10,702 nt of DNA from an uncultured Bacteroidales bacterium (GCA_945788445.1 CALZMA010000016.1:1-10702); one strand, 5' to 3'; shown: positions 1 through 7,414, counted from the first letter of the stretch. Numbers and translations are program-made. The notes: generated from the letters alone by a model not told the origin.

Positions 1-53
1 ACTCCTCTTTAGAGAATGAAAATCTCTCGTCCTAACCGATAGACGAAGGGACC
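1..53 (-). tRNA. tRNA-Glu (TTC), 3' part cut by window edge
   Basis: On the minus strand, positions 53 to 1 read as the first two-thirds of a glutamate tRNA: a 7-nt acceptor strand (GGTCCCT, 53-47), a D arm containing GTCTATCGGTTAGGAC, then a perfect 5-bp anticodon stem (AGAGA at 27-23 pairing TCTCT at 15-11). The 7-nt loop TTTTCAT has anticodon TTC at 20-18. The variable region and the beginning of the T arm (AGGAGT) follow; the rest of the T arm and the acceptor 3' strand lie beyond the left edge. The order and the D-arm sequence match bacterial tRNA-Glu. It decodes GAA/GAG and also feeds tetrapyrrole synthesis in many bacteria. The 3' half cannot be checked here. Confidence 0.88.
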
Positions 54-95
54 GGTGTTGCAGTGGTGAGTTCCGTTAGGTCTCGTTTGCGAGTG

Positions 96-127
96 CAAAA
101 GTAGGGCAAGTATTCTTTTCAACCAAA
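96..127 (-). promoter_or_regulatory. Promoter of tRNA-Glu (Bacteroidota sigma type)
   Basis: Read on the minus strand, TTTG (127-124) is followed after exactly 20 nt by TACTTTTG (103-96). This is a full match to the Bacteroidota -33/-7 pattern TTTG-N19-20-TAnnTTTG. It predicts a start near 91 and a leader of about 38 nt before the tRNA at 53. A run of seven T, one C and seven A (139-153) lies just upstream of the -33 box, where an UP-like element would sit. Confidence 0.75.
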
Positions 128-219
128 TGTTTCCTCGATTTTTTTCAAAAAAAGTGCATTTTTTCCTGCTTCCCCCTCTTTTTGCGCGTTTCAGAAGGCA
201 AATTAAGGGGGAAACGGCC

Positions 220-227
220 TATTTTTG
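220..227 (+). promoter_or_regulatory. Candidate -7 box of recO
   Basis: TATTTTTG fits TAnnTTTG and lies about 59 bp upstream of the recO ATG. I do not see a good TTG/TTTG box 19-20 bp upstream of it, so this is a weaker promoter candidate than those of tRNA-Glu, glmS or ruvB. The 1-285 region otherwise contains the divergent tRNA promoter and A/T-rich tracts. Confidence 0.4.
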
Positions 228-285
228 CATGTGTCGGCGCTTCGTTTGCCAAGTGCCGCGCCCGGTTTTATAAAATATTTCTCGC

Positions 286-1002
286 ATGAAGTCACAAGCC
301 ATCGTGCTCCGCAGCATCAAGTACAACGACGAAACGCTCATAGTCCACCTGCTCACGGCGGAGATGGGCTGCGTGGGAATGACCGTCAGGGTGAGCCGTT
401 CGCGGCGTGCAGCGGTACGCCACACGCTGTTCCAGCCCTTGGCCGTGCTCGACATAGAGTGGGACCACCGCCCCAAGGCCAGTTTGCAGCGACCGAAGAA
501 TGCGGCCGTAGCCTTGCCGCTCGTTTCCCTGCCCTACGACCCCTACAAGTCGGCCATCGCGCTGTTCCTCGCAGAGTTTCTCTATTATGCCCTGCGCAGC
601 GAGCCGCAGGGCCGCAGCCTGTTCGACTACGTGTCCCATTCCGTGGCCTGGCTCGATGCCTGTGCGCGCTCTTTTTCCAATTTCCACTTGGTCTTCCTGC
701 TGCGCCTCACGCGCTTCCTGGGTTTTCTGCCCAATGTCGAGGACTTCACCCCGGGGGCGTGGTTCGACCTGCGGAGCGCGTCCTTTGTGGCGCGTCAGCC
801 TCTCCACCCCGATTGCCTTTGCCCCGCCGATGCCGCTTTGGTTCCCAAACTCCTCAGGATGCGCTACGATACGATGCACGTGTTCCGCTTCAGCGGCGAG
901 GAGCGTTCGCGCCTGCTGGAACAGATCAACCGCTTCTACAGCCTCCACCTGCCCAATTTCCCGCAACTCAATTCGCTTGCGGTTTTGAAGGCGTTGTTTT
1001 AG
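286..1002 (+). CDS. recO: DNA repair protein RecO
   Basis: A 238-residue protein, close to the usual RecO length. RecO binds ssDNA and SSB and, with RecR, loads RecA on SSB-coated DNA in recombinational repair. The N-terminus (about residues 1-80) has the OB-fold pattern of the family, beginning MKSQAIVLRSIKYNDETLIV. The remainder is the helical C-terminal domain, ending in the Bacteroidota-type tail from MRYDTMHVFRFS (about 192-203) to NSLAVLKALF. The four-cysteine zinc cluster known in some RecO proteins is absent; only a CLC pair remains at 177-179. The ATG at 286 is chosen because it starts exactly at the conserved RecO N-terminus. A longer overlapping frame (225-1079) is a shadow. The gene ends 141 bp before glmS, which has its own promoter. 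Confidence 0.92.
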   Translation: MKSQAIVLRSIKYNDETLIVHLLTAEMGCVGMTVRVSRSRRAAVRHTLFQPLAVLDIEWDHRPKASLQRPKNAAVALPLVSLPYDPYKSAIALFLAEFLYYALRSEPQGRSLFDYVSHSVAWLDACARSFSNFHLVFLLRLTRFLGFLPNVEDFTPGAWFDLRSASFVARQPLHPDCLCPADAALVPKLLRMRYDTMHVFRFSGEERSRLLEQINRFYSLHLPNFPQLNSLAVLKALF

Positions 1003-1067
1003 GGGGCAAAGTTGCGTCCCGTGGGGCCACATCCTTTCTGAGATTTGAAAAAACAGCTGCCTGTATG

Positions 1068-1098
1068 TTGGGAGTGTAGCGTCGTTCTGCTACATTTG
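1068..1098 (+). promoter_or_regulatory. Promoter of glmS
   Basis: TTG (1068-1070) is followed after 20 nt by TACATTTG (1091-1098), a Bacteroidota-type -33/-7 pair. Transcription should start around 1103, giving a leader of about 40 nt that ends in an A/T-rich stretch (TTATATATATATG) running into the start codon. No Shine-Dalgarno sequence is seen, which is typical of the phylum. There is no sign of a glmS ribozyme, which is a Gram-positive feature. Confidence 0.7.
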
Positions 1099-1143
1099 CA
1101 GCCTCTATCGCTTAGCGTGCATCATCATTAAACTTATATATAT

Positions 1144-3015
1144 ATGTGTGGAATTGTAGGATATATCGGCAGCGCCAAGGCTGCCCCCTTCCTCATCAAG
1201 GGCCTTCACCAGCTGGAGTATCGCGGATACGACAGCGCCGGCATTGCCCTCACCCAGCCCGAAACGGGGCGGATTGAGGTGTTCAAGGCCAAGGGCAAGG
1301 TCGACAACCTCGAGAGAAAACTCCAGCAGGCGGCCGGCGAGGCTGCTGCCTTTACGGTGGGCATAGGCCATACGCGCTGGGCCACCCACGGCGAACCTTC
1401 GGAACAGAACGCCCACCCGCATCTCTCGGGCAGCGGCGAACTGGCCCTGGTCCATAACGGCATCATCGAGAACTACCAGCTCCTGAAGGAACAACTCGTC
1501 GAACTCGGCTATACCTTCCAAAGCGAAACGGACACGGAAGTACTGGTGCAACTCATCGACTACTTCTACCAGAAAAACGGCAAGAAACTCAAGAATGCCG
1601 TGAGCCAGGCGCTGAAGAAGACCATCGGAGCCTACGCCATCGTCGTGATGGAGCGCAACAACGGCCGGCACCTCGTGGCCGCCCGCAAGGCTTCGCCCCT
1701 CGTAATCGGCATCGGGCAGGACAGTTCGGAGTTCTTCATCGGCAGCGATGCCACCCCGCTCATCGAGCATACCCACAAGATGGTCTACCTCGAGGACGAG
1801 CAGATTGCAGAAATCCGCATGGGACACGAACTCGAAATCACGAACCTCGACGAAATAGTGGCCGAAGTGAGCGTGAAGGACGTGGACCTCGACATCAGTG
1901 CCCTCAGCAAGGGCGGCTATCCCCACTTCATGCTGAAGGAAATCTTCGAGCAGCCGCAGTGCATCGAAAACTGCATGCGTGGCCGCGTGGTGAAGCAGGC
2001 CGACGGCACGTACGACATCAACCTCTCGGCGCTGCACAACTTCAAGGCCAAGCTCATCCGTGCCCGCCACGTCATCATCGTAGCCTGCGGCACGTCGTGG
2101 CACGCCGGCCTGATAGGCAAGCAGCTCATTGAGGAAATGTGCCGCATCCGTGTGGAGGTGGAATATGCCAGCGAGTTCCGCTATCGCAATCCCGTGATAG
2201 AGAAGGACGACGTGGTCATCGCCATCAGCCAGAGCGGCGAAACGGCCGACACCCTGGCCGCCATCCAGCTTGCCAAGCAGGAGGGCGCGCTTGTCTTTGG
2301 CATTGTCAATGGCGTGGGCAGCAGCATTGCCCGGGAGACCGAAACCGGCGTGTATATCCACGTAGGACCCGAAATCGGCGTGGCTTCCACGAAAGCCTTT
2401 ACGGGCCAGGTCACGGTGCTCACCATGCTCTCGCTGGCCCTGGGCCGTGCCCTCGGTACGGTAGCCGAGGACAAGTTCCAGCAAATCTGTGCCGGACTCG
2501 TTGAAATCCCGCGCCTCATGAAGCAGGTGCTGAAGCAGAACGACGCCATCGCCAACCTGGCCTCGCAGTTTACCTACGCCAAGAACTTCCTCTATCTCGG
2601 CCGCGGCTACAACTATCCCGTGGCGCTCGAGGGAGCCCTGAAGCTGAAGGAAATCAGCTACATCCACGCCGAGGGCTATCCCGCCGCGGAAATGAAGCAC
2701 GGCCCGATTGCCTTGGTAGACAAGGAGATGCCCATTGTATTCATTGCCACGCACCACCAGCTCTACCACAAAATCATCTCCAACATGCAGGAGGTGCAGA
2801 GCCGCGGCGGCCGCATCCTTGCCGTGGTCACGGAGGGCGACACCGACATCCAGAAGTTTGCCCACGACCTCCTCGAAGTGCCCGACATCATCAACTGTCT
2901 CGAACCCCTCCTCAGCGTGCTCCCCATGCAGCTCCTGGCCTACCACGTGGCCGTGAAGAAGGGCCTGAACGTCGACATGCCCCGCAACCTCGCCAAGAGT
3001 GTGACGGTGGAATAG
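1144..3015 (+). CDS. glmS: Glutamine-fructose-6-phosphate aminotransferase (isomerising)
   Basis: A 623-residue GlmS of full length. It makes glucosamine-6-phosphate from fructose-6-phosphate and glutamine in the cytoplasm, the first step towards UDP-GlcNAc for peptidoglycan and lipopolysaccharide. Processing of Met1 exposes the nucleophile Cys2 (MCGIVGYIG). The N-terminal class II glutaminase domain (about 1-230) shows YDSAGI (29-34), GHTRWATHG (75-83) and HNGIIEN (104-110). The conserved linker HFMLKEI is at 261-267. Two SIS sugar-isomerase domains follow: CGTSWH (315-320), SQSGETADT (362-370) and ASTKAFT (414-420) in the first; HAEGYPAAEMKHGP and the C-terminal tail PRNLAKSVTVE in the second. 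The ATG is fixed by the catalytic Cys. It is probably a single-gene transcript, with its own promoter upstream and a strong hairpin 33 bp after the stop. Confidence 0.97.
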   Translation: MCGIVGYIGSAKAAPFLIKGLHQLEYRGYDSAGIALTQPETGRIEVFKAKGKVDNLERKLQQAAGEAAAFTVGIGHTRWATHGEPSEQNAHPHLSGSGELALVHNGIIENYQLLKEQLVELGYTFQSETDTEVLVQLIDYFYQKNGKKLKNAVSQALKKTIGAYAIVVMERNNGRHLVAARKASPLVIGIGQDSSEFFIGSDATPLIEHTHKMVYLEDEQIAEIRMGHELEITNLDEIVAEVSVKDVDLDISALSKGGYPHFMLKEIFEQPQCIENCMRGRVVKQADGTYDINLSALHNFKAKLIRARHVIIVACGTSWHAGLIGKQLIEEMCRIRVEVEYASEFRYRNPVIEKDDVVIAISQSGETADTLAAIQLAKQEGALVFGIVNGVGSSIARETETGVYIHVGPEIGVASTKAFTGQVTVLTMLSLALGRALGTVAEDKFQQICAGLVEIPRLMKQVLKQNDAIANLASQFTYAKNFLYLGRGYNYPVALEGALKLKEISYIHAEGYPAAEMKHGPIALVDKEMPIVFIATHHQLYHKIISNMQEVQSRGGRILAVVTEGDTDIQKFAHDLLEVPDIINCLEPLLSVLPMQLLAYHVAVKKGLNVDMPRNLAKSVTVE

Positions 3016-3047
3016 CTTGCGGACAACAGCTAATCATTCCACGGACA

Positions 3048-3133
3048 AAAAGAATTGAGGTTATAGAATCTACCCTTGGAGGCGCTTGGCCTTCAGAGGG
3101 AAGTTCTATAACCTCAATTCTTTTCTTTTTTTC
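3048..3133. terminator. Long bidirectional terminator hairpin between glmS and the DUF5686 gene
   Basis: Positions 3048-3068 and 3104-3124 are perfect reverse complements (21 bp). The 35-nt loop can fold further: CCCT (3073-3076) with AGGG (3097-3100), then 3077-3083 with 3089-3095 including one G-U pair, leaving a 5-nt tip and one bulged G. On the plus strand the stem runs into TTCTTTTCTTTTTTTC. On the minus strand it exits through CTTTTTG. This serves the convergent glmS (stop at 3015) and the minus-strand gene ending at 3151. Confidence 0.85.
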
Positions 3134-3150
3134 TTCTGAACAAGTAAATC

Positions 3151-5751
3151 TTAGAACGTCAGGCGGAACATGCCGCGGATGCCCCACTTCTGGGTGCCGG
3201 GATATTTGTAGTTGAGGCGGCGGACATATTCGATGTGGAAAATCTTGAAGATGTTGTGGATGCCCGCCATCACTTCCACATAGGGCTTGTCCTTGTCCAT
3301 CACGTGGGAGAGCGACTTGAAGTTGCCGTCGGGCTGGAATTCGCCGGGGAAGTAGAGGAGGCGCGGGTCGTTGAGGTTCTGGGCCAGGTAGGGATTGTTC
3401 TTGCTCGAGAGCGTGCCCCACAGCATGTTCACGCCGATGTATTCGCGCCACTTCAGCTTGCGGATGAGCGGGATGCGGTTCAGAATTTTGCCGTTCAGGT
3501 CCCACGAGAGCATGAGCGAGGCGTAGCGGTCGTTGAGGAACTCCATGTTGTCGATGAGGTTGAACGTGTAGTCCTCCATGATGTACGAGAGGTTCGCCGC
3601 CGGCATGATGAGCAGGGGGAAGGGCACCTTGTTCCACTGCACGCCGCCCTTCAGGTAGGCGTCAATCTTGCCCCACGAGGCCAGCCAGAAGCGCTTGTAG
3701 ATACCCGCCTCCGTAAAGTTGAAGGCATAGTCGGCTCGGCCGAAGTTGTAGAGGCCCGCGGTGTGGTTCAGCGAGAAGATGGGCGCATCGTTGTTGGTGG
3801 CGATGCGGCGCTGCTTCGTGTTGATCCAGGTGACGCCGGGCTGGTAGCGCAGTCCCACGGTGAAGTCGTAGGTGCGGATGTAGGGATTGTAGAGCGAGCG
3901 GTCCTGCGAGAGAGCGCCCGTCGCGAGCGGCTGGTAGAAGAGCGCTTCGGTCGGCGTGTCCTTGGTGGTGCGCGCCTGCAGGTTGAAGCGCAGGCCGTTC
4001 TCCCATTCGCGGTCCCAGAGCAGCTTGTAGGTCTCGAAGTACATCATGTGGTTCACCTTCGTCCACTTGAACGAGGTGAACACGTTGTCCTTGTCCGTCG
4101 GCATGAACTTGTCCGAGGGCGACATCACGTCGTTCGTGTAGTTGAACGTGAGGTTGTTCACCGGGAACTCGCGGGGCAGGTAAGCCTTCTCGTTGAACGA
4201 ATACGTCACCTCGCCCATGCCCTTCACCTTCTGGTCGCGGAAGCCGTAGGCCGCGTAGCCCTTGAGGAAAAGGTGCTTGTTGAAGTTCGCCGTGGTCTGT
4301 GCGGAGAGGCGCATGCGGAAGCCGTCCACCTGGTTCTGCGTGAGGGTGGTGTTCACCGGGCCGAAGTCCAGCTTGGAGGGCTTGTGCGGGTCGAGGCTCG
4401 TTTCCACGAAGTTCTCGATGAAGGCCTTCGCCACCCACAGCACGGGCTTGAAGCCCTTCACCTGCTCCAGCTGGCGGATGAGCTGGTCCAGGCTACCCTC
4501 GCTCTTCGTGAGCGAGTCGGCGCGGTGCTGTTCCCAGAAAGCCTCGTTCTGCATCTGCGCGTTGGCCGCGGTGAGCGTTTCGCCCTTGAACTTGAAGGTG
4601 CGCGGCGGGATGGGTTCGAAGGCAAAGTTGGAGTATTCCGTGGAGCGCTTCACCTGGAATTTATGGAGGAAGCTGGAGAGCTTGAGCTGCACCAGCATGT
4701 CGTCCTTCACGAGCACCTGTTCGCCCGTGGGGAGCTGCTCGAAGCTCTGGATGATGCGCATGTTCTCCACGAAGTTCACGTCCGAGCGCACGGGGATGCC
4801 CATGTCGGCCTTCTTCACGCGGTAGGTGGAGTCGGCCAGGATGTAGAGGCTGCCCGAGAAGCCGAAGTCCTGCGGGTTGTTGGGCGTGAAGTCCACGCGG
4901 ATGCACTTGTCCTGGTTGTCCACCATGAGCGTGTCCACGATGAAGTAGCGGTAGAAGCTGATGGCCGTGCTCGAGGAAATCGGGCTGGTGAAGGGGTATT
5001 GGAGCAGGCGCACCTCGTCCTTGTAGATATCCACGTCGGTGAAGCAGTCCTTCAGCATCGTGTTGATGATGTCGCCCGTGTTGAGCAGTTCGTTGATGCC
5101 GTTGGTGCGCTGGCCGAGAATGATGTTCTTCTCCGAGCGCGGTTCGCGCCGGTAAATCATCTGCGTCACCGTCTCGTCCACCGAGATGGGCAGGATGAGC
5201 TTGCCCGTTTCGTTGCACACCTCCACGTGCTCCTTCAGGAAGGGAAACTTCTTGAAGCTCCCCTCTTCAAACACCTTGTCCGTCACCTCGTTCAGCGCGA
5301 AGGTGATTTTCGAGTACTTGTCGATGCTGTAGAAGTCGTGGTGCTTCAGGTCGCTCTCCTTCTTCGCCGCAATCACCTTCTTCATCAGTTCCACGGCCGG
5401 ATTGTTCTTCCTCGAATACTTTTTCTTCTTCGAGGCCATCACCGTAGCCGTGCCCAGGGCCTTTTCGAGCGGTTCGAGCTTGTAGACGAGTGAGTCTGCG
5501 GCGGCCTTCACCGTGATGGTCTTCGTTTCGTAGCCAATCACGGAGAGCCGGAGTTTCCCTGCGCGGAAGGGCAGCTTGAAGCGGCCGTCGAAGTCGGTCT
5601 GAGTGCCGCCGCCACTGGTGTAGACCACATTCACGAAGGGAACGGTTTCGCCCGTTTTCGCATCGACAACCGTGCCCGAGAGGTACTTCTGTGCCCAGGC
5701 CGTTGCGAGTGTGGTGAGGAGAAGGAGGAAGAGAGAGAAGAAGCGTTTCAC
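3151..5751 (-). CDS. DUF5686 / carboxypeptidase-regulatory-like domain outer-membrane protein
   Basis: An 866-residue protein from the GTG at 5751. That start gives a textbook signal peptide: KR, then a hydrophobic run (FFSLFLLLLTTLATA), then AWA before Gln21. An upstream in-frame ATG at 5844 would add 31 residues in front of the signal, so I prefer the GTG. Residues about 22-95 form a carboxypeptidase-regulatory-like beta-sandwich (YLSGTVVDAKTGETVPFVNV, then DFDGRFKL and IGYETKTI), as found at the N-terminus of SusC-type proteins. A family-typical basic segment KYSRKNNPAVELM (111-123) follows, then YSIDKYSKI (141-149). The remainder resembles DUF5686, with many alternating aromatic strands. 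It ends GMFRLTF with a terminal Phe, as in outer-membrane beta-barrels. There is no TonB-box plug domain. The function is unknown; an outer-membrane location is inferred. Confidence 0.82.
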   Translation of the reverse strand: MKRFFSLFLLLLTTLATAWAQKYLSGTVVDAKTGETVPFVNVVYTSGGGTQTDFDGRFKLPFRAGKLRLSVIGYETKTITVKAAADSLVYKLEPLEKALGTATVMASKKKKYSRKNNPAVELMKKVIAAKKESDLKHHDFYSIDKYSKITFALNEVTDKVFEEGSFKKFPFLKEHVEVCNETGKLILPISVDETVTQMIYRREPRSEKNIILGQRTNGINELLNTGDIINTMLKDCFTDVDIYKDEVRLLQYPFTSPISSSTAISFYRYFIVDTLMVDNQDKCIRVDFTPNNPQDFGFSGSLYILADSTYRVKKADMGIPVRSDVNFVENMRIIQSFEQLPTGEQVLVKDDMLVQLKLSSFLHKFQVKRSTEYSNFAFEPIPPRTFKFKGETLTAANAQMQNEAFWEQHRADSLTKSEGSLDQLIRQLEQVKGFKPVLWVAKAFIENFVETSLDPHKPSKLDFGPVNTTLTQNQVDGFRMRLSAQTTANFNKHLFLKGYAAYGFRDQKVKGMGEVTYSFNEKAYLPREFPVNNLTFNYTNDVMSPSDKFMPTDKDNVFTSFKWTKVNHMMYFETYKLLWDREWENGLRFNLQARTTKDTPTEALFYQPLATGALSQDRSLYNPYIRTYDFTVGLRYQPGVTWINTKQRRIATNNDAPIFSLNHTAGLYNFGRADYAFNFTEAGIYKRFWLASWGKIDAYLKGGVQWNKVPFPLLIMPAANLSYIMEDYTFNLIDNMEFLNDRYASLMLSWDLNGKILNRIPLIRKLKWREYIGVNMLWGTLSSKNNPYLAQNLNDPRLLYFPGEFQPDGNFKSLSHVMDKDKPYVEVMAGIHNIFKIFHIEYVRRLNYKYPGTQKWGIRGMFRLTF

Positions 5752-5928
5752 CGGGGAAAGAGTTAGGAGGAATTTTAGGAAAAATGGAAGTCTGGCACCT
5801 CCCGCATCGGAGAGCGCCGGGTGTTGAGAGAGGAAAAGCCTCACGGCACACCTATTTAATATATAGGAACGGTGTCGTGAAGCTTTTCATGGTTATGCAG
5901 CGGTCGGGCGTTGTAGCCGCCGTTGCTG

Positions 5929-7221
5929 TTAGTCGATTTCTTCGTCGGCTTCGTAGCCACCCATTTCGCGGATAGCGTTCTTCAGCATGACATACTGCTG
6001 GAAGAGGTGGTTTACGGGCACCTCGTTCTGCGTGTAGTCGTGCATCGGGCTCTTGAGGAAGAAGCTCAGGAAGCGCTGCGTGCCGTAGCGGCCCTTGCGG
6101 GCAGCGAGGTCAGAGAGGAGCACGAGGTCGAGGAGAAGCGGAGCGGCGAGGATAGAGTCGCGGCAGAGGAAGTTGATCTTGATCTGCATCGGGTAGCCCA
6201 TCCAGCCGAAGATGTCGATGTTGTCCCATCCCTCCTTGTTGTCGTTGCGGGGCGGGTAGTAGTTGATGCGCACCTTGTGGTAGTAGTCCGTGTAGAGGTC
6301 GGGCTGGTCTTCGGGCACGAGGATGCTTTCGAGCGTGGAGAGCTTGGAAACCTCCTTGGTGCGGAAGTTGTCGGGTTCGTCGAGCACGAGTCCGTCGCGG
6401 TTACCGAGGATGTTGGTGGAGAACCAGCCGCTCAGTCCGAGGCAGCGGGTGCCGATGATGGGAGCGAAGCCCGACTTCACGAGCGTCTGTCCCGTCTTGA
6501 AGTCCTTGCCGGCGATAGGCATCTTGGTCTTTTCGGCCATTTCCCACATAGCGGGGATGTCCACCGTGGTGTTGGGAGCGCCCATGATGAAGGGAGCGCC
6601 TTCGGCGAGGGCAGCGTAGGCGTAGCACATGGAGGGGGCGATGTGTTCGCGGTCGTCGGCCTTCATGGCAGCCTCGAGCGCTGCGAGCGTGCCGTGGACG
6701 TTTTCGTCAACGGGCACATAGATTTCCGTGGATGCGGCCCAGATCACAACGATGCGGTCGCAGCCGTTTTCAGCCTTGAAGCGGCGGATGTCTTCGCGGA
6801 GTGCCTCCACCATGTCCCAGCGGGTGGCGCAGTCCTTCACGTTGTCGCCGTCGAGGCGCTTGGCGTAATTCTTGTCGAAGGCTGCCGTCATCGGCACAAT
6901 GGCCTTGAGTTCGTCGCGAACCGGCTCAATGTCCTTTTCCTTCAGCACTTCAGCATTCAGGGCGCTTTCGTAGGCGTTGGCGGGGTACACGTCCCACGCG
7001 CCGAACACGATGTCGTTGAGCGAAGCGAGCGGAACAATCTCGCCGTAGTGCAGATACTTCTTGTCTTTTCCACGGCCCACACGAATCTTGTCGTATTGAG
7101 TCATCGAGCCAACCGGCTTGGCCAAACCCTTGCGGGTCATCAACACACCAGTCATGAAGGTTGTCGTAACCGCGCCGAGACCGACGCACATCACGCCTAA
7201 TTTTCCTGTTGCAGGTTCCAT
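5929..7221 (-). CDS. ino1: Inositol-3-phosphate (myo-inositol-1-phosphate) synthase
   Basis: A 430-residue protein that converts glucose-6-phosphate to inositol phosphate with NAD+, in the cytoplasm. Start at 7221 is chosen because MEPATGKLGVMCVGLGAVTT is the Rossmann strand expected at the N-terminus; an upstream GTG at 7305 only adds a non-conserved leader. Motifs: dinucleotide-binding GLGAVTTT (14-21), FIMGAPNTTVDIPAMWEMAE (201-220), AGKDFKTGQTLVKS (227-240, containing the family Lys-Thr/Ser-Gly-Gln-Thr signature), STNILGNRDGLVL (258-270) and DSILAAPLLLDLV (355-367). In gut Bacteroidota this enzyme supplies inositol for phosphatidylinositol and inositol sphingolipids. No phosphatidyltransferase or phosphatase partner lies beside it here. 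177 bp separate it from the DUF5686 gene and I see no clear terminator between them, so read-through is possible. Confidence 0.92.
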   Translation of the reverse strand: MEPATGKLGVMCVGLGAVTTTFMTGVLMTRKGLAKPVGSMTQYDKIRVGRGKDKKYLHYGEIVPLASLNDIVFGAWDVYPANAYESALNAEVLKEKDIEPVRDELKAIVPMTAAFDKNYAKRLDGDNVKDCATRWDMVEALREDIRRFKAENGCDRIVVIWAASTEIYVPVDENVHGTLAALEAAMKADDREHIAPSMCYAYAALAEGAPFIMGAPNTTVDIPAMWEMAEKTKMPIAGKDFKTGQTLVKSGFAPIIGTRCLGLSGWFSTNILGNRDGLVLDEPDNFRTKEVSKLSTLESILVPEDQPDLYTDYYHKVRINYYPPRNDNKEGWDNIDIFGWMGYPMQIKINFLCRDSILAAPLLLDLVLLSDLAARKGRYGTQRFLSFFLKSPMHDYTQNEVPVNHLFQQYVMLKNAIREMGGYEADEEID

Positions 7222-7274
7222 AAATATATTTTGTAAAACTTTGAAATAATTGTAGGTTGAAAGCGCGGTTAAAG

Positions 7275-7306
7275 CGTGAGCGGCAACGTTGCGGCTGCTA
7301 CTCACG
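7275..7306 (-). promoter_or_regulatory. Hairpin in the predicted ino1 leader
   Basis: CGTGAG (7275-7280) pairs with CTCACG (7301-7306), and the loop contains the 10-bp palindrome GCAACGTTGC (7283-7292). If transcription starts at the candidate promoter near 7326, this lies within a roughly 105-nt 5' leader, long for this window. There is no U-tract after it, so it is not an intrinsic terminator. A role in mRNA stability or translation is speculative. Confidence 0.3.
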
Positions 7307-7330
7307 ACCGGGCTTACGCCTTTAAAACCG

Positions 7331-7371
7331 CAAAAATCTTAAAAGTTTTCCACAATGCCAAATCTTTGGCA
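7331..7371 (-). promoter_or_regulatory. Candidate ino1 promoter overlapped by a palindrome
   Basis: On the minus strand TTTG (7362-7359) is followed after 20 nt by GATTTTTG (7338-7331), one mismatch from TAnnTTTG. The -33 element is part of a perfect 7-2-7 palindrome, TGCCAAA-TC-TTTGGCA (7356-7371). A regulator bound there would cover the promoter. It predicts a transcription start near 7326 and an ino1 leader of about 105 nt. Confidence 0.45.
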
Positions 7372-7414
7372 CACATTTTTAGAAAACCGTGCCCGAAATT
7401 TTTGTACTTTGTGG

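Noticed and set aside
1003..1067. Terminator or small RNA after recO
   Set aside because: Only a short GTGG/CCAC pairing without a T-run is visible, so neither a terminator nor an RNA gene can be supported.
225..1079. A 284-codon plus-strand frame overlapping recO
   Set aside because: Out of frame with a clear RecO. Its Pro/Ala/Arg-rich sequence shows no family resemblance.
1105..2946. A 613-codon open frame on the minus strand opposite glmS
   Set aside because: Antisense shadow of a certain GlmS, with the same Val/His/Glu/Leu-rich composition and no promoter or domain.
3235..5493. A 752-codon open frame on the plus strand opposite the DUF5686 gene
   Set aside because: It is antisense to a gene with signal peptide and family motifs. 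Its composition (very rich in Val, His, Glu, Arg, Leu) is the signature of a GC-rich gene read backwards, and it has no recognisable domain.
5923..7200. A 425-codon open frame on the plus strand opposite ino1
   Set aside because: Antisense shadow of ino1, low-complexity composition, no domain and no supported start.
7281..7305. Start of ino1 at the GTG at 7305 (458 residues)
   Set aside because: The extra 28 residues show no similarity to the synthase family, and the Rossmann strand begins right after the ATG at 7221.
7401..7412. TTTGTACTTTGTGG as a plus-strand promoter box
   Set aside because: It only partly fits TAnnTTTG and no plus-strand gene follows it; the region is downstream of ybeY on the other strand.
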